Counted from the stretch's first letter, positions 26,525 through 36,059 are shown. The stretch: 64,000 nt of DNA from Candidatus Sulfopaludibacter sp. SbA3 (GCA_945888325.1 CAMDAC010000001.1:267464-331463), one strand, 5' to 3'. Notes: generated by a model from the sequence alone, not told the origin. Numbers and translations: made by a program.

Positions 26525-29035
26525 ATGCAAGTGGGGAGCGGTGCGGGGCCATTGGCCGACGAACAGGCGCTGATCGCGGCCCTGCGCGCCGGTGTCTGGG
26601 CCGATCTCACGCAGGCGCCCGGATATGACGCCGAACTCAAGCCGGTCGTTTCGGCCCGATTCCTGAGAGACATGCTGCTCGGGCTCGATAGCCGCGTTGC
26701 CGGTCTCCCGTCGGGCCTGCGGATACGCGGCGCCCGGGTGGAGGGCGATCTCGACCTCGCAGATTGCACCGCGCCGGGCGGAGGCGGCTTTGGCGTTGTC
26801 GCCCTTGAGCAGTGTGATTTCTCAGGCCGCATTGACATTACCAATGCGGAACTGTCCCGCTTTTCGATCCGCCAGAGCCGGTTTCGCGAACTCTGGGGAG
26901 AAGGCGTCAAGGTCAGCGGAGACTTCGACTTCAGGGAGGCCTCTCCATTGCCGTCGCCGCCGCCGGAAGTGCCGGTGGCCTATATCCGCTTGCGGGCGGC
27001 CCGGATCGGCGGCGATCTCTGGGCGCGCGGAGCATTGCTGAAATGCCCCGGCGACGTGCCGCGCGGCCTGACAATGGTGCCCCCGGCCTTGAACCTTTGG
27101 CTTGCCAGGATCGAGGGCAGCGCCCTGTTCGAGATGGGCTTCGTCGCCGAGGGCGATGTGCGGATGTCGAGCGCCTTCATCGGCGGCGACCTTGCATTCG
27201 ACGGCGCCACGATCACGGGCCGCGATGGTCTCGCGCTCGATGCGGCCGGCGTCAACATCGGCGGCGAGGCAACTTTTGACCTGCTCGATGAGCGCCGCTT
27301 TGTTGCTGAAGGTGAAGTACGCCTGTCAAACGCCAGCGTCGGAAAGAATCTCAACTTCTACGGTGCCTCTTTGTCCAACCCGGACGGAGACGCACTCGAT
27401 GTCAGTGCCAGCACAATCGGTGCGCACGTTCGCCTGACCGTCGCCCGTGGTCACCGGTTCGAGGCCAATGGGCAAGTGGTCTTCTGGGACACGAAAGTCT
27501 CCGGCGACTTCGCCTGCAACGGCGCGCGCCTGTCTGCGCCCGGTCGTGTCGCGCTTGCGGCTGCAAACATCCAGGTGGGTGGACGGGCCGGTTTCGACAA
27601 GGTCGAAGGGTCGCGCTTTGAAGCCGAAGGCGAGGTGCAACTCGCGAACGCGACCATCGGCAAAGACCTCGCCTTTTTCGGTGCGCACCTCAGCAACCCC
27701 GGCGCCGACGCGCTGGATGCCAACGCCTGCAGTGTCGGCGGCCATGTTCAGCTGATGCCGATCGACACGACGCGGTTCGAGGCCGAAGGGGCGTCCCTGT
27801 TTTGGGACGCGCGAGTCGCCGGAGATTTCGCCTGTCACGGCGCGCGTTTCAACAATCCCGGCGGGCTCGCGCTTGCCGCGGCCGGCATCCAGATCGGCGG
27901 CCTTGCCAACTTTGATGCCTATCAACATTTCCGGTTCGAATCTTCCGGTGAAGTCAGGCTGGCCAATGGAAGCATCGGCAAGTCGCTCAGCTTCTTTGGC
28001 GCCGCCCTGAGCCATCCGGACGGCGACGCGCTGGATGTGAGCGCCTGCAGCGTCGGCGGCCATGTCCGGCTCGTCGCGATAAACGACCACAAGTTTGAGG
28101 CGGACGGCACGACCACGTTCTGGAAGGCTCGGGTTGCCGGAGACTTCATCTGTCAGGGCGCCCGGTTTACACGTCCCGATGGTGTCGCGCTCAATGCCAG
28201 CGCATGTTCCGTAGACGGTGGACTATACGCGCATGACAACACGCTTGATGGGATCGTCGATCTGTCGAATGCCCGGATCGATACGCTGGGCAGCTTCGCC
28301 GACTCGGCCTGGAGCGGCGCCCGCCGCATCCGCCTCGACAGCATCAGCCTGCGGCAGATCGAAGTGGACCAGTCGGACGGCGTCGCATGGCAGGCCCGGA
28401 TGCGCTGGCTGCAACGCAGCACCGACCGGACCGCAAAGGGACAGCGCATCGTGTCCCCGCATCCCTGGCGGGAGTGCGCCATCGCATTCGCGCGTTCTGG
28501 CCGCCATACTGACGCGCGGCGGATCCAGCGCGAAGGCTACCGCGAGGAGAACCGGGCCCGTCCGCTCTGGATCCGGCCGTTCGTCTGGCTGTTTGCGGAA
28601 GTTCCGTTCGGCTTTGGTCTTTCGGCGCTGCGTGCGACCGTGACGCTCGTTGCATTCTGGATCGCCGGCATCGTGGGTGCCGAGGTCATGCTCGCGCGAA
28701 ACGTGTTCGTCGACCTCTCGAGCCATGACGACCCGCAAGCTTGCCTGTCGCTTGTGCCGGCGCTTTACGCACTGGATACGGCCATTCCGATCATCGATCT
28801 GCGTCAGGAGTCGCTTTGTGATCCGGCGGATGTCGGCCAGGTTGGCCTGTTCCGGGGTATCCAGCTCTCGCGCCTTGCCGGGAGCATGCCATTCCTGCCG
28901 GCCCTGCCGGCGGTGACCTTGTTCGATGAAGTCACGCTCTGGACCTGGGCCAAGGCGATCTACGCCTTGCTGGGCACATTCCTCGTTAGCTTCGCGGGCA
29001 TAACCTATTCGGGCGTATTCAAGCCGAAAGAGTAG
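26525..29035 (+). CDS. Beta-solenoid membrane protein with 53-residue repeats
   Basis: An 836-residue protein. Residues about 60-205 already show short solenoid-like turns (IRGARVEGDLDLADC). Residues 205-575 are seven consecutive repeats of exactly 53 residues that alternate between two types: type A (FEAEGEVRLANASIGKDLxFFGAxLSNPDGDALD, then SVGGHVRL) and type B (FEAxGxxxFWDxxVAGDFACxGAR, then GGxAxFD). In DNA the A+B unit spans 318 bases; the phrase GTCGGCGGCCATGT recurs at that distance (about 27734 and 28052). The C-terminus has two membrane helices (about 700-722, TVTLVAFWIAGIVGAEVML; and 805-830). Topology suggests a membrane-anchored, right-handed beta-solenoid. Relatives are annotated loosely or as hypothetical; the function is unknown. 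The ATG 26525 lies 6 bases after an upstream TTG. Confidence 0.75.
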   Translation: MQVGSGAGPLADEQALIAALRAGVWADLTQAPGYDAELKPVVSARFLRDMLLGLDSRVAGLPSGLRIRGARVEGDLDLADCTAPGGGGFGVVALEQCDFSGRIDITNAELSRFSIRQSRFRELWGEGVKVSGDFDFREASPLPSPPPEVPVAYIRLRAARIGGDLWARGALLKCPGDVPRGLTMVPPALNLWLARIEGSALFEMGFVAEGDVRMSSAFIGGDLAFDGATITGRDGLALDAAGVNIGGEATFDLLDERRFVAEGEVRLSNASVGKNLNFYGASLSNPDGDALDVSASTIGAHVRLTVARGHRFEANGQVVFWDTKVSGDFACNGARLSAPGRVALAAANIQVGGRAGFDKVEGSRFEAEGEVQLANATIGKDLAFFGAHLSNPGADALDANACSVGGHVQLMPIDTTRFEAEGASLFWDARVAGDFACHGARFNNPGGLALAAAGIQIGGLANFDAYQHFRFESSGEVRLANGSIGKSLSFFGAALSHPDGDALDVSACSVGGHVRLVAINDHKFEADGTTTFWKARVAGDFICQGARFTRPDGVALNASACSVDGGLYAHDNTLDGIVDLSNARIDTLGSFADSAWSGARRIRLDSISLRQIEVDQSDGVAWQARMRWLQRSTDRTAKGQRIVSPHPWRECAIAFARSGRHTDARRIQREGYREENRARPLWIRPFVWLFAEVPFGFGLSALRATVTLVAFWIAGIVGAEVMLARNVFVDLSSHDDPQACLSLVPALYALDTAIPIIDLRQESLCDPADVGQVGLFRGIQLSRLAGSMPFLPALPAVTLFDEVTLWTWAKAIYALLGTFLVSFAGITYSGVFKPKE

Positions 29036-29041
29036 AGCCAC

Positions 29042-29503
29042 CTAGCTATAATCCGCGATCCGGCAGAGCAGGGGGCCGCGGAACTCGAAGAAGCTGGCGC
29101 CGCGCACGCGGACGGTTTCGCCGGCGCGGATGCCGTTGGGCAGGTCCACGGCGGCCCGGCCCTCGAATTCGATCTCGGCGGCGGCGGTGCTGGCCCCGGT
29201 GACGAGGTTGGTCAGCCGCTGGCGGCGGTAGGAAAAGGCGTTTCCGGAGACTTCCGCCACCTGGCGCATCATCGCCTTGCCGTCGAGGCGCATGGACTGG
29301 CCGGCATTGGAGATGTTCTCGAACACGACATCATCGGTCACGCAGGCCAGCATCGCGTCGATGTCACGGTCATTATAGCTGGCGATATAACGGCGGATGA
29401 TCTCGTCCAGCACGGCTTGCAGATCCCTTTTCGGTGTCCCTGCTACCTGCCAGCCGGGGGCGTATTGCACAAGCCGCTTTAAGCCGGAGCCAGTTTGCGC
29501 CAT
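29042..29503 (-). CDS. SnoaL/NTF2-like nuclear transport factor 2 fold protein
   Basis: About 153 residues of the SnoaL-like cone fold. LQAVLDEIIRRYIASYNDRDIDAMLACVTDDVVFENI is the typical opening (shown here in part: IASYNDRDIDAMLAC), followed by QRLTNLVTGASTAAAEIEF and the C-terminal RVRGASFFEF. Members are small-molecule isomerases, hydrolases or non-catalytic. The start is uncertain: ATG 29503 is shown; the first 30 residues have no family match, so translation may begin further in. It is divergent from asd with only 37 bases between starts. Confidence 0.7.
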   Translation of the reverse strand: MAQTGSGLKRLVQYAPGWQVAGTPKRDLQAVLDEIIRRYIASYNDRDIDAMLACVTDDVVFENISNAGQSMRLDGKAMMRQVAEVSGNAFSYRRQRLTNLVTGASTAAAEIEFEGRAAVDLPNGIRAGETVRVRGASFFEFRGPLLCRIADYS

Positions 29504-29540
29504 AAGGCCCCGAAACTGACCGGAAGAGGACTTGGATATC

Positions 29541-30581
29541 ATGGGTACGCGCATCGCTGTCGTCGGCGCCACGGGCAATGTCGGGCGGGAGCTCTTCAAC
29601 ATTCTCGACGAACGCCTGTTCCCCGCAGACGAAGTCTACGCCATCGCCTCGCGCCGCTCGATCGGCAAGGAAGTCGCGTATGGCGACCGTACCCTGAAAT
29701 GCCATGACCTCGAGCAGTTCGACTTCTCGAAGGTTGACGTCGTGCTGATGTCGGCGGGCGGCAAGGTGTCCAAGGAATGGTGCCCGAAGATCGCCGCCGC
29801 CGGCGCGATCGTGATCGACAATTCCTCCGCCTGGCGGATGGACAAGGACGTGCCGCTGGTGGTGCCGGAAGTGAACGCCGATGCGGTCATGGGCTATACC
29901 AAGAAGCGCATCATCGCGAACCCCAACTGCTCGACCGCCCAGCTGGTCGTCGCGCTGAAGCCGCTGCATGACGCGGTCGGCATCAAGCGCGTCGTCGTCT
30001 CGACCTACCAGTCGGTCTCCGGCGCGGGCAAGGAAGCGATGGACGAGCTGTGGAACCAGACTAAGGGCATCTTCGTCAATGACGAGCCCGCGCCGGTCGT
30101 GTTCGAGAAGGAGATCGCCTTCAACGTGATCCCGAAGATCGGGTCCTTCCTGCCGGACGGGTACACGGACGAAGAAGCCAAGATGTGGAACGAAACCAAG
30201 AAGATGATCGACCCGGCGATCCAGCTGTCGGTCACCTGCGTGCGCGTGCCGGTCTTTGTCGGCCACTCGGAAGCCGTCCATGTCGAACTCAACGGCCCGA
30301 TGAGCGCGAAAGAGGCCCAGGCCTTGCTGCGCGAAAGCCCGGGCATAATGCTGCTCGATGATCCGTCCAAGGACGTCTATGTGACGCCGAAGGAATGCGT
30401 CGGCGACTGGGCGACCTTCGTCAGCCGCGTCCGCAAGGATGTCAGCACCGAGAACGGCCTCGTCTTCTGGGTTGTCTCCGACAACCTGCGCAAGGGCGCC
30501 GCCCTCAACGCGGTGCAGATCGCCGAGGAACTGCTGAACCGCGGCGTGATCAAGCCGGAAAAAGTCACCGCGCGGGCCTAA
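29541..30581 (+). CDS. asd: Aspartate-semialdehyde dehydrogenase
   Basis: A 346-residue NADPH enzyme making aspartate semialdehyde for Lys, Thr, Met and diaminopimelate. VVGATGNVGRELFNIL is the nucleotide-binding start, the catalytic Cys130 is in IANPNCSTAQLV, and SVSGAGKEAMDEL plus the later CVRVPVFVGHSEAV place the active-site His. The ATG at 29541 follows AGAGGA (29525-29530); a TTG at 29532 is a less likely start. The stop overlaps the convergent ProX-type gene by four bases (CTAA). Confidence 0.95.
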   Translation: MGTRIAVVGATGNVGRELFNILDERLFPADEVYAIASRRSIGKEVAYGDRTLKCHDLEQFDFSKVDVVLMSAGGKVSKEWCPKIAAAGAIVIDNSSAWRMDKDVPLVVPEVNADAVMGYTKKRIIANPNCSTAQLVVALKPLHDAVGIKRVVVSTYQSVSGAGKEAMDELWNQTKGIFVNDEPAPVVFEKEIAFNVIPKIGSFLPDGYTDEEAKMWNETKKMIDPAIQLSVTCVRVPVFVGHSEAVHVELNGPMSAKEAQALLRESPGIMLLDDPSKDVYVTPKECVGDWATFVSRVRKDVSTENGLVFWVVSDNLRKGAALNAVQIAEELLNRGVIKPEKVTARA

Positions 30582-31075
30582 AGCCCCGAAAAATAGACCA
30601 CCTCGAACCGGTGTTCCGTCGCTTCCACAAAGCGGCGGAAATCGGCTTGGGAGATCGCCGTCGTGCCGGTGTTCACCAGGGGGTGGAAGTTCACGATGTC
30701 CGCCGCCGCGAGCACCGCGTCGACCAGGAAGCGCACGCGGCGCGCGCGATCATTCATCAGCGCGAAGGCGGTCACTGAGCCCGGCACCACGCCGAGCACT
30801 TCGGTCATCAGCTCTGCCGGGCCGAAGGAGAGCCGCTTGGTTCCGATCAACTTGTGCAGCTGGTTGAGCTTGAGCTGGTTGTAGGCCTCCGCAGCGATCA
30901 GGACGAGGTCGCCCCCGGCGTCCTTCAGGAACAGGTTCTTGGTGTGTGCGCCCGGCATGTCGGCCTTCAGCGCGCCGGATTGCTCCACCGTGAACATCGC
31001 CTCGTGCCAGACGGTCGAATGGGCGATGCCGAGGCGGTCGAGATAGGCGAACAGGTCATCAGGGGTTGCTTGCAT
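30578..31075 (-). CDS. ProX/YbaK-type Cys- or Ala-tRNA deacylase domain protein
   Basis: A 165-residue free-standing editing-domain protein of the YbaK/ProX (PrdX) family, which hydrolyses mischarged Ala-tRNA(Pro) or Cys-tRNA(Pro). It opens MQATPDDLFAYLDRLGIAHS, carries HTKNLFLKDAGGDLVLIAA with the conserved Lys, then KRLSFGPAELMTEVLGVVPG and SVTAFALMND. The C-terminal FHPLVNTGTTAIS segment is typical of PrdX. The gene shares a CTAA stop region with asd, so the two are convergent. ATG 31075 was preferred to 31114. Confidence 0.88.
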   Translation of the reverse strand: MQATPDDLFAYLDRLGIAHSTVWHEAMFTVEQSGALKADMPGAHTKNLFLKDAGGDLVLIAAEAYNQLKLNQLHKLIGTKRLSFGPAELMTEVLGVVPGSVTAFALMNDRARRVRFLVDAVLAAADIVNFHPLVNTGTTAISQADFRRFVEATEHRFEVVYFSGL

Positions 31076-31129
31076 GGTTGCGTTTCGCCAAGAGTTCCGC
31101 GTTCCGTCAAGCACTTAAGGGTCCGCCCG

Positions 31130-31867
31130 ATGCGCCTCGAATGCTACAAGATCTACGATGTCGCCCCGCAGATCGTCCCCGGCCGGTCCGACCGCGCCTG
31201 GATGGACGCCTTTGTGGATCGCCATCCCTATCGCTGCCTGCCGCTGACCATGGCGAACTCCACGGGCTGGGAAATCCTCTGCCCGATGGACATCAAGATC
31301 CAGTGGAATGGCGGCCCGCGCATCGAGGACATCAACCTGATGACCACGGGCGATCCCGCCGCCATCGCGAGCTTTGCCGACAGCCATTTCATGCGCGGCA
31401 TCGTCACCTTCCATACCGGCCACCTGTTCCGCACGCCGCCGGGCTGGGGCGTCTGGGTCACGGGCCCGCCGAACTGGCCGAAGGATGGCATCGCGCCGCT
31501 CACCGGGCTCGTCGAGACCGATTGGCTGCCGTTCCCGTTCACGATGAACTGGCAGATGACGCGCCCCGGCGAAGTCGTCTTCCGTAAGGGCGAGCCGTTC
31601 GCGTTCATCACGCTGATGGAACACAAGCGCCTCGAGGAGATCGAACCCGAGCGCAAGCTGATGAGCACCAACCCGGACCTCGTCGACGAGTACAAGGCCT
31701 GGCGCGACAGCCGCGCCGACTTCAACACGCGCCTCAAGGACGGCGAGCAGACCGCGATGAAGGAACGCTGGCAGCGCCACTACATGAAGGGCGAAAAACC
31801 GACCGGCGACAAGGCGGAAGTGCACCAAACGAAGCGGAGACTGAAGCCGCCGAAGGAGATCAAGTAG
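31130..31867 (+). CDS. DUF6065 family protein
   Basis: A 245-residue cytosolic protein of the DUF6065 type. It opens MRLECYKIYDVAPQIVPG and has DRAWMDAFVDRHPYRCLPLTMAN, STGWEILCP, GHLFRTPPGWGVWVTGPPN and FTMNWQMTRPGEVVFRKGE in segments. The repeated aromatic and Pro residues are the family hallmark; function unknown. Some relatives lie near glycosylation or peptide-modification genes. The ATG at 31130 is divergent from the ProX-type gene. A hairpin follows its stop. Confidence 0.72.
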   Translation: MRLECYKIYDVAPQIVPGRSDRAWMDAFVDRHPYRCLPLTMANSTGWEILCPMDIKIQWNGGPRIEDINLMTTGDPAAIASFADSHFMRGIVTFHTGHLFRTPPGWGVWVTGPPNWPKDGIAPLTGLVETDWLPFPFTMNWQMTRPGEVVFRKGEPFAFITLMEHKRLEEIEPERKLMSTNPDLVDEYKAWRDSRADFNTRLKDGEQTAMKERWQRHYMKGEKPTGDKAEVHQTKRRLKPPKEIK

Positions 31868-31883
31868 CGCCCGAGTTGGTCGT

Positions 31884-31905
31884 CATCCCCGCCTGTACGG
31901 GGATG
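31884..31905. terminator. Bidirectional hairpin between DUF6065 and argG
   Basis: CATCCCCG (31884-31891) pairs with CGGGGATG (31898-31905) over a six-base loop. It lies between the DUF6065 stop (31867) and the argG stop (31917), which are convergent, so it is probably a shared terminator. The same CATCCCCGC palindrome is a common intergenic repeat in proteobacteria. Confidence 0.6.
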
Positions 31906-31916
31906 TACAGAATAAC

Positions 31917-33158
31917 TCAGTTCTTCCCGAACTTCCGGTCGCGTCCCGCCATCAGTCTCAGGCGCAGCGCGTTCAGCTTGATGAAGCCTTCCGCATCCTT
32001 CTGGTCATACGCGCCATGGTCATCCTCGAAGGTCACGATCTTCTCCGAGTACAGACTGTACGGCGACGACCGCCCGATCAAATAAGCCGTGCCCTTGTAC
32101 AGCTTGAGCGTCACTTCGCCGGTCACCCAGCGCTGCGAATGGTCGATCGCCGCCTGCAGCATCTCCCGCTCCGGGCTCCACCAGAAGCCGTTGTAGATCA
32201 TCTCGGCATAGCGCGGCATCAGCTCGTCCTTGAGGTGGCTCTGGCCGCGGTCGAGGGTGGCCTGTTCGATGCCGCGGTGGGCGACCAGCAGGATCGTGCC
32301 GCCGGGCGTCTCGTAGATGCCGCGCGACTTCATGCCGACGAAGCGGTTTTCCAGAAGGTCGAGCCGGCCGATGCCGTGTTTCTTGCCGTAGGCGTTGAGC
32401 GCGGTCAGCAGGGTCGCCGGGCTCATCGCCTCGCCATTGATGGAGACAGCGTCGCCGCGCTCGAAGCCGATCTTGATCACTTCGGCCTGGTCCGGCGCGT
32501 CTTCCGGCGAAATCGTCCGCATGTGGACGAATTCGGGGGCGGGCTCGCCGGGGTTTTCCAGAACCTTGCCCTCGGAAGAGGAGTGGAGAAGGTTTGCGTC
32601 GACGGAGAAGGGGGCATCGCCGCGCTTGTCCTTGGCGATCTCGATGCCGTGTTCTTCGGCAAACTTGAGGAGGTCCGTGCGGGATTTGAACTCCCAATCG
32701 CGCCAGGGGGCGATCACCTTGATGTCGGGGTTGAGGCCGTAATAGCCGAGTTCGAAGCGGACCTGGTCATTGCCCTTGCCGGTGGCGCCGTGGCAGACGG
32801 CGTCGGCGCCGACCATGTCGGCAATTTCGATCTGGCGCTTGGCGATCAGCGGCCGGGCAATCGAGGTGCCGAGGAGGTAGACGCCCTCGTAGACGGCGTT
32901 GGCGCGGAACATTGGGAAGACGAAATCGCGGACGAATTCCTCGCGCACGTCCTCGATGAAGATGTTTTCCGGCTTCACGCCGGCCGCCAGCGCCTTCTTG
33001 CGGGCAGGCTCCAGCTCCTCACCCTGGCCGAGGTCAGCGGTGAAGGTGACGACTTCGCAGCCGAATTCGACCTGCAGCCATTTCAGGATGATCGATGTGT
33101 CGAGGCCGCCCGAATAGGCAAGAACGACCTTTTTGGGCGCGGTGCGGGGCTTCGACAT
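31917..33158 (-). CDS. argG: Argininosuccinate synthase
   Basis: A 413-residue ATP-dependent ligase joining citrulline and aspartate in arginine synthesis. The PP-loop ATP motif [15 protein letters not shown] (SGGLDTS at 16-22), [14 protein letters not shown] and [11 protein letters not shown] are present in the expected order. Length normal. No other arg genes are next to it. It is convergent with the DUF6065 gene and divergent from the TolA-like gene at 33281; 33159-33280 therefore holds both promoters. Confidence 0.96.
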   Translation of the reverse strand: MSKPRTAPKKVVLAYSGGLDTSIILKWLQVEFGCEVVTFTADLGQGEELEPARKKALAAGVKPENIFIEDVREEFVRDFVFPMFRANAVYEGVYLLGTSIARPLIAKRQIEIADMVGADAVCHGATGKGNDQVRFELGYYGLNPDIKVIAPWRDWEFKSRTDLLKFAEEHGIEIAKDKRGDAPFSVDANLLHSSSEGKVLENPGEPAPEFVHMRTISPEDAPDQAEVIKIGFERGDAVSINGEAMSPATLLTALNAYGKKHGIGRLDLLENRFVGMKSRGIYETPGGTILLVAHRGIEQATLDRGQSHLKDELMPRYAEMIYNGFWWSPEREMLQAAIDHSQRWVTGEVTLKLYKGTAYLIGRSSPYSLYSEKIVTFEDDHGAYDQKDAEGFIKLNALRLRLMAGRDRKFGKN

Positions 33159-33280
33159 GGAGATTCCTGACGTGATTTTCGGCGAAGAGGGGAAAGTGTT
33201 GCCTTAAAGTCCCGCCCGCTGCCTGACAAGCAGGACAGGTTGGGTGATTCCTGTGGTTTACGGCGCCTTGAGCCGTTATA

Positions 33281-35206
33281 GTGATTTTGCTGGATCAGGC
33301 GGCCCCGGTGGCCGCCATCGACAAGGTGGCTGTCATGTTGAACGACCCGATGGACAGTGCGACCCGCCGCAACCCGGCGCTGCCGGAGAGCCTGTGCCAG
33401 GCGGTCCGAGAGGCCGAAGCCACGGGCCGCGCCGCCGAGGAACGCGCTCAGTCCGCGATGCCGTTCCGCGCCCGCCTGCGCGCCCGCGACGCGGTGCGCC
33501 CGCAGCCGACGCTGTCGATCCTTACCCATTCCGGCCCGATCACCGCTGGCCCGGTCTCGCACAATGCCGTCTCGGAAGTGCGCCTGCTTCGCAAGCCGCC
33601 CGCGCCGGCGAAGCCTGTGAACAAGGCGCCGCTCGTGCCGGTCGCAGCCACGGCGGGCGGCGTCGCCATCATTCCGCAGGGCGGCAAGCAAGGCGGCTCC
33701 GGCGATGACAGCGAAGACACCCGCGCCGGCCTCTTCAGCCGGATGGGCGATTTTTCGCAGTTTGCCTTTGCCGGTCTCGCGGTGCTGGGCCTGGCGGGCC
33801 TTTCTGTCATGGCGGCCGAAAACGCGCTCGGCGGAAAAACGGACACGGACACGGCCGAAGACGGCGCGACGGTCACCACGGCCAGCGTTTCCGCGGCCGC
33901 TGTCGAGCAGGCGTCGGCGCCGGTGGGAACGGTTGCCACGCCCTGGTTCGATTATCGCGGCACGGCCGATCTGCTGAAGGCCCGCGTCGCCGAACTGCGC
34001 GCCGAGGAAGAGGCGGCGGTCCAGCTGGCCTCCGCCGAAGCCGACCGCACGGCGGCTGCCGCCATCGCCAATGCGGAAGCCGCGCGCGTCGCCGCCGAAC
34101 AGCCCGCCGCGACCGGCGGACCGGCCATCATCGACAACCGCGTCCGCGACCGGCTCGCTGCCGAAGAAGCGGCGCGCGCCGCCTCGGCCGCGGTCGCCGC
34201 GCAGCTCAAAACGCAGGAAGCGGCTGCGGCCGCGAGAGTGGAAGCGGACCGTATCGCCGCCGAGGAAGCCGCCCGCGCGGCGGCGGCGGCCGCCGAGCAG
34301 CAACGGGTCGCGCAGGCCGAAGCGCAGCGCGCCGCTGATGCTGAGGCCAAACGGCTCGCCGATCTGGCAGCGAAGAAGAAAGCGGCGGACGCCGAGGCCA
34401 AGCGCCTCGCACAGATCGAAGCCGACAAGGCCGCGAAGGCGGCCGAGGCGAAACGCCTGGCGGACATCGAAACCAAACGCGCCGCCGATGCGGAAGCCAA
34501 ACGGCTCGCCTCGCTTGACGCCAAGCGGGCGGCGGATGCGGCCGAAGCGACACGCCTCGCCACTCTCGAATCGCGTCGGCTCGTCGAAGCGGAAGCCGCG
34601 CGCCTGGCCACGGTCGCCGCTGTTGCCGCGACACCCGCGCCGCGCGTCTGGACCAACCCGCCGGGCCGCGCCTCGCTGAAGCCGGAGCGTCCGGCCGCCA
34701 CGCTGGTCGCTGCGGCGCCGGTGGAGCGCACGGCGCCGCCATCGCTGAGCACCGGTACTCCGGAAGTGCGCCAGCTCGCCAACATGCCGCGCCCGGTCGA
34801 TGATTTCATCGCCGAACGCGCCGAATACACGGCAGGCCGCGCGCTGGATCCCGCGGCGCTGGACGTGCTGAAAACCGATTTCATCAAGCTTGTCGAAGAC
34901 AGCGCCGATGGCACGCACCACGAACTGCTGACGCCGGATGGCCGCCCGCTGCTGATCCATTTCGAGCGCACGGTTCCGGTCGATCCGATGAAGGCCAGCA
35001 TCCAGTCCATCGGCTATGCGCCGTTGACGGATGATTTTGTCACGCGCGCCTATCTGCAGCCGGTCGATGTCACGGTGTCGGTCATGTGCCGGGATGTCTC
35101 CTATGCCTTCCCGGGCCAGGAACGCGGACGCTTTGCCGCCTGTGAGGGCGCCGATGGCACCTGGACGATGGCCCGCGCCTCGACCACGAACGGCAATCCG
35201 ATCTAG
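33281..35206 (+). CDS. TolA/TonB-like single-span protein with long Ala/Glu coiled coil
   Basis: A 641-residue protein. A membrane helix lies at about residues 160-180 (FAFAGLAVLGLAGLSVMAAE), preceded by a 150-residue cytoplasmic part and followed by about 260 residues of Ala/Glu/Lys/Arg-rich, heptad-like sequence (repeats of AEAKRLADxxxKKAADAEAKRLA type), predicted as a long helix or coiled coil. The C-terminal domain (about 490-641) includes AEYTAGRALDPAALDVLKTDFIKLVEDSADG in segments and VSVMCRDVSYAFPGQERG, with a Cys pair, and is probably globular and periplasmic. The shape resembles TolA or cell-envelope spanning proteins; no family recognised. Possible start codons: GTG 33281 or ATG 33335. 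Confidence 0.6.
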   Translation: MILLDQAAPVAAIDKVAVMLNDPMDSATRRNPALPESLCQAVREAEATGRAAEERAQSAMPFRARLRARDAVRPQPTLSILTHSGPITAGPVSHNAVSEVRLLRKPPAPAKPVNKAPLVPVAATAGGVAIIPQGGKQGGSGDDSEDTRAGLFSRMGDFSQFAFAGLAVLGLAGLSVMAAENALGGKTDTDTAEDGATVTTASVSAAAVEQASAPVGTVATPWFDYRGTADLLKARVAELRAEEEAAVQLASAEADRTAAAAIANAEAARVAAEQPAATGGPAIIDNRVRDRLAAEEAARAASAAVAAQLKTQEAAAAARVEADRIAAEEAARAAAAAAEQQRVAQAEAQRAADAEAKRLADLAAKKKAADAEAKRLAQIEADKAAKAAEAKRLADIETKRAADAEAKRLASLDAKRAADAAEATRLATLESRRLVEAEAARLATVAAVAATPAPRVWTNPPGRASLKPERPAATLVAAAPVERTAPPSLSTGTPEVRQLANMPRPVDDFIAERAEYTAGRALDPAALDVLKTDFIKLVEDSADGTHHELLTPDGRPLLIHFERTVPVDPMKASIQSIGYAPLTDDFVTRAYLQPVDVTVSVMCRDVSYAFPGQERGRFAACEGADGTWTMARASTTNGNPI

Positions 35207-35652
35207 CTGGCGGGAGCCTGTTTCGGCGGCCGCGCGCGTTTGACGCCCGTCTGCTTTGCGGCGCGTTCCAGAACATGGTGCTCGACTAGCCGGAAGTTGC
35301 GCTTGTGGGACCGGAAGAAGAAGTCAAACGCATCGCCCAGGATCGGAATGGCGCCCAGGCCCGCATCGGTGCCGAGATTGACGAGGATCCGCGTGTGCAC
35401 GTGCCAGGGCAGGCGCAGCCGCATCGAAGTCGCCAGCGCCGCGCCGCCGGTGACCAGGGTCACCGCGTCGCCCGCCACGGGTATGAGGCCGACCAAAGCG
35501 TCGGCGCCGAATTTCACGCCCATCACTTCGAACTGCGAATCTAGAAGGCGCGCGAGCGCGCGCAGCGCTTTCAGCTCTTCCTCCACCGTGCGGCCGCTTT
35601 CGAGGCGCACCTGCAGCAGGGCTTCATCGGCAACGGCGGTCTTCAGGCCCAA
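35203..35652 (-). CDS. DUF4112 family protein
   Basis: About 149 residues. The signature is ARLLDSQFEVMGVKFGADALVGLIPVAGDAVTLVTG (shown in part: KFGADALVGLIPVAGD) with an amphipathic helix, and a second hydrophobic stretch TRILVNLGTDAGLGAIPILGDAFDFFF (in part: GAIPILGDAFDFFF). DUF4112 proteins are predicted membrane-associated; function unknown. A TTG start at 35652 with AGGAG 8 bases upstream is proposed, since no ATG precedes the domain. Its stop overlaps the TolA-like gene's stop (CTAG), so they are convergent. Confidence 0.72.
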   Translation of the reverse strand: MGLKTAVADEALLQVRLESGRTVEEELKALRALARLLDSQFEVMGVKFGADALVGLIPVAGDAVTLVTGGAALATSMRLRLPWHVHTRILVNLGTDAGLGAIPILGDAFDFFFRSHKRNFRLVEHHVLERAAKQTGVKRARPPKQAPAS

Positions 35653-35717
35653 GTTCGCTCTCCTGCATCGCGCCTCATGATTGCACACAAGAACAAAGCC
35701 TGCGACAGGACTTCGCC

Positions 35718-36059
35718 ATGACGACCGGACCCGTTTACAAGCTGCTGACCGAAGCCGACTGGGCCCTGGCCGAAGCCTCGGGCGCCACCGATACGGCGCT
35801 GGATAGGGCGGACGGATACGTTCATCTGTCCACCAAAGCGCAAGTACGCGAAACCGCCCGGCGATATTATTCCGGGCAGGCGCGCGTGCGTCTCCTGCGG
35901 TTCGATCTTGCAACGCTCGGCGATATCCGCTGGGAGGAAAGCCGGGGCGGGGACTTGTTTCCGCACCTTTACGGCGCGCTGGAGATTGCCAGGGCCACGG
36001 GCAGCTGGTGGCTGGTGCCGGGGCCGGACGGCGCGCCTGTCATTCCGGAGGACGTGTGA
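35718..36059 (+). CDS. DUF952 domain protein
   Basis: A 113-residue protein of the DUF952 family. Hallmarks are VYKLLTEADW at the N-terminus, GYVHLSTKAQVRETARRYY, VRLLRFDLATLGDIRWE, GDLFPHLYGAL and the closing VPGPDG. The fold is a small alpha/beta domain of unknown function; some relatives are fused to glutathione transferases. Its stop overlaps the pyrD start (TGATG), which makes an operon with pyrD. Confidence 0.85.
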   Translation: MTTGPVYKLLTEADWALAEASGATDTALDRADGYVHLSTKAQVRETARRYYSGQARVRLLRFDLATLGDIRWEESRGGDLFPHLYGALEIARATGSWWLVPGPDGAPVIPEDV

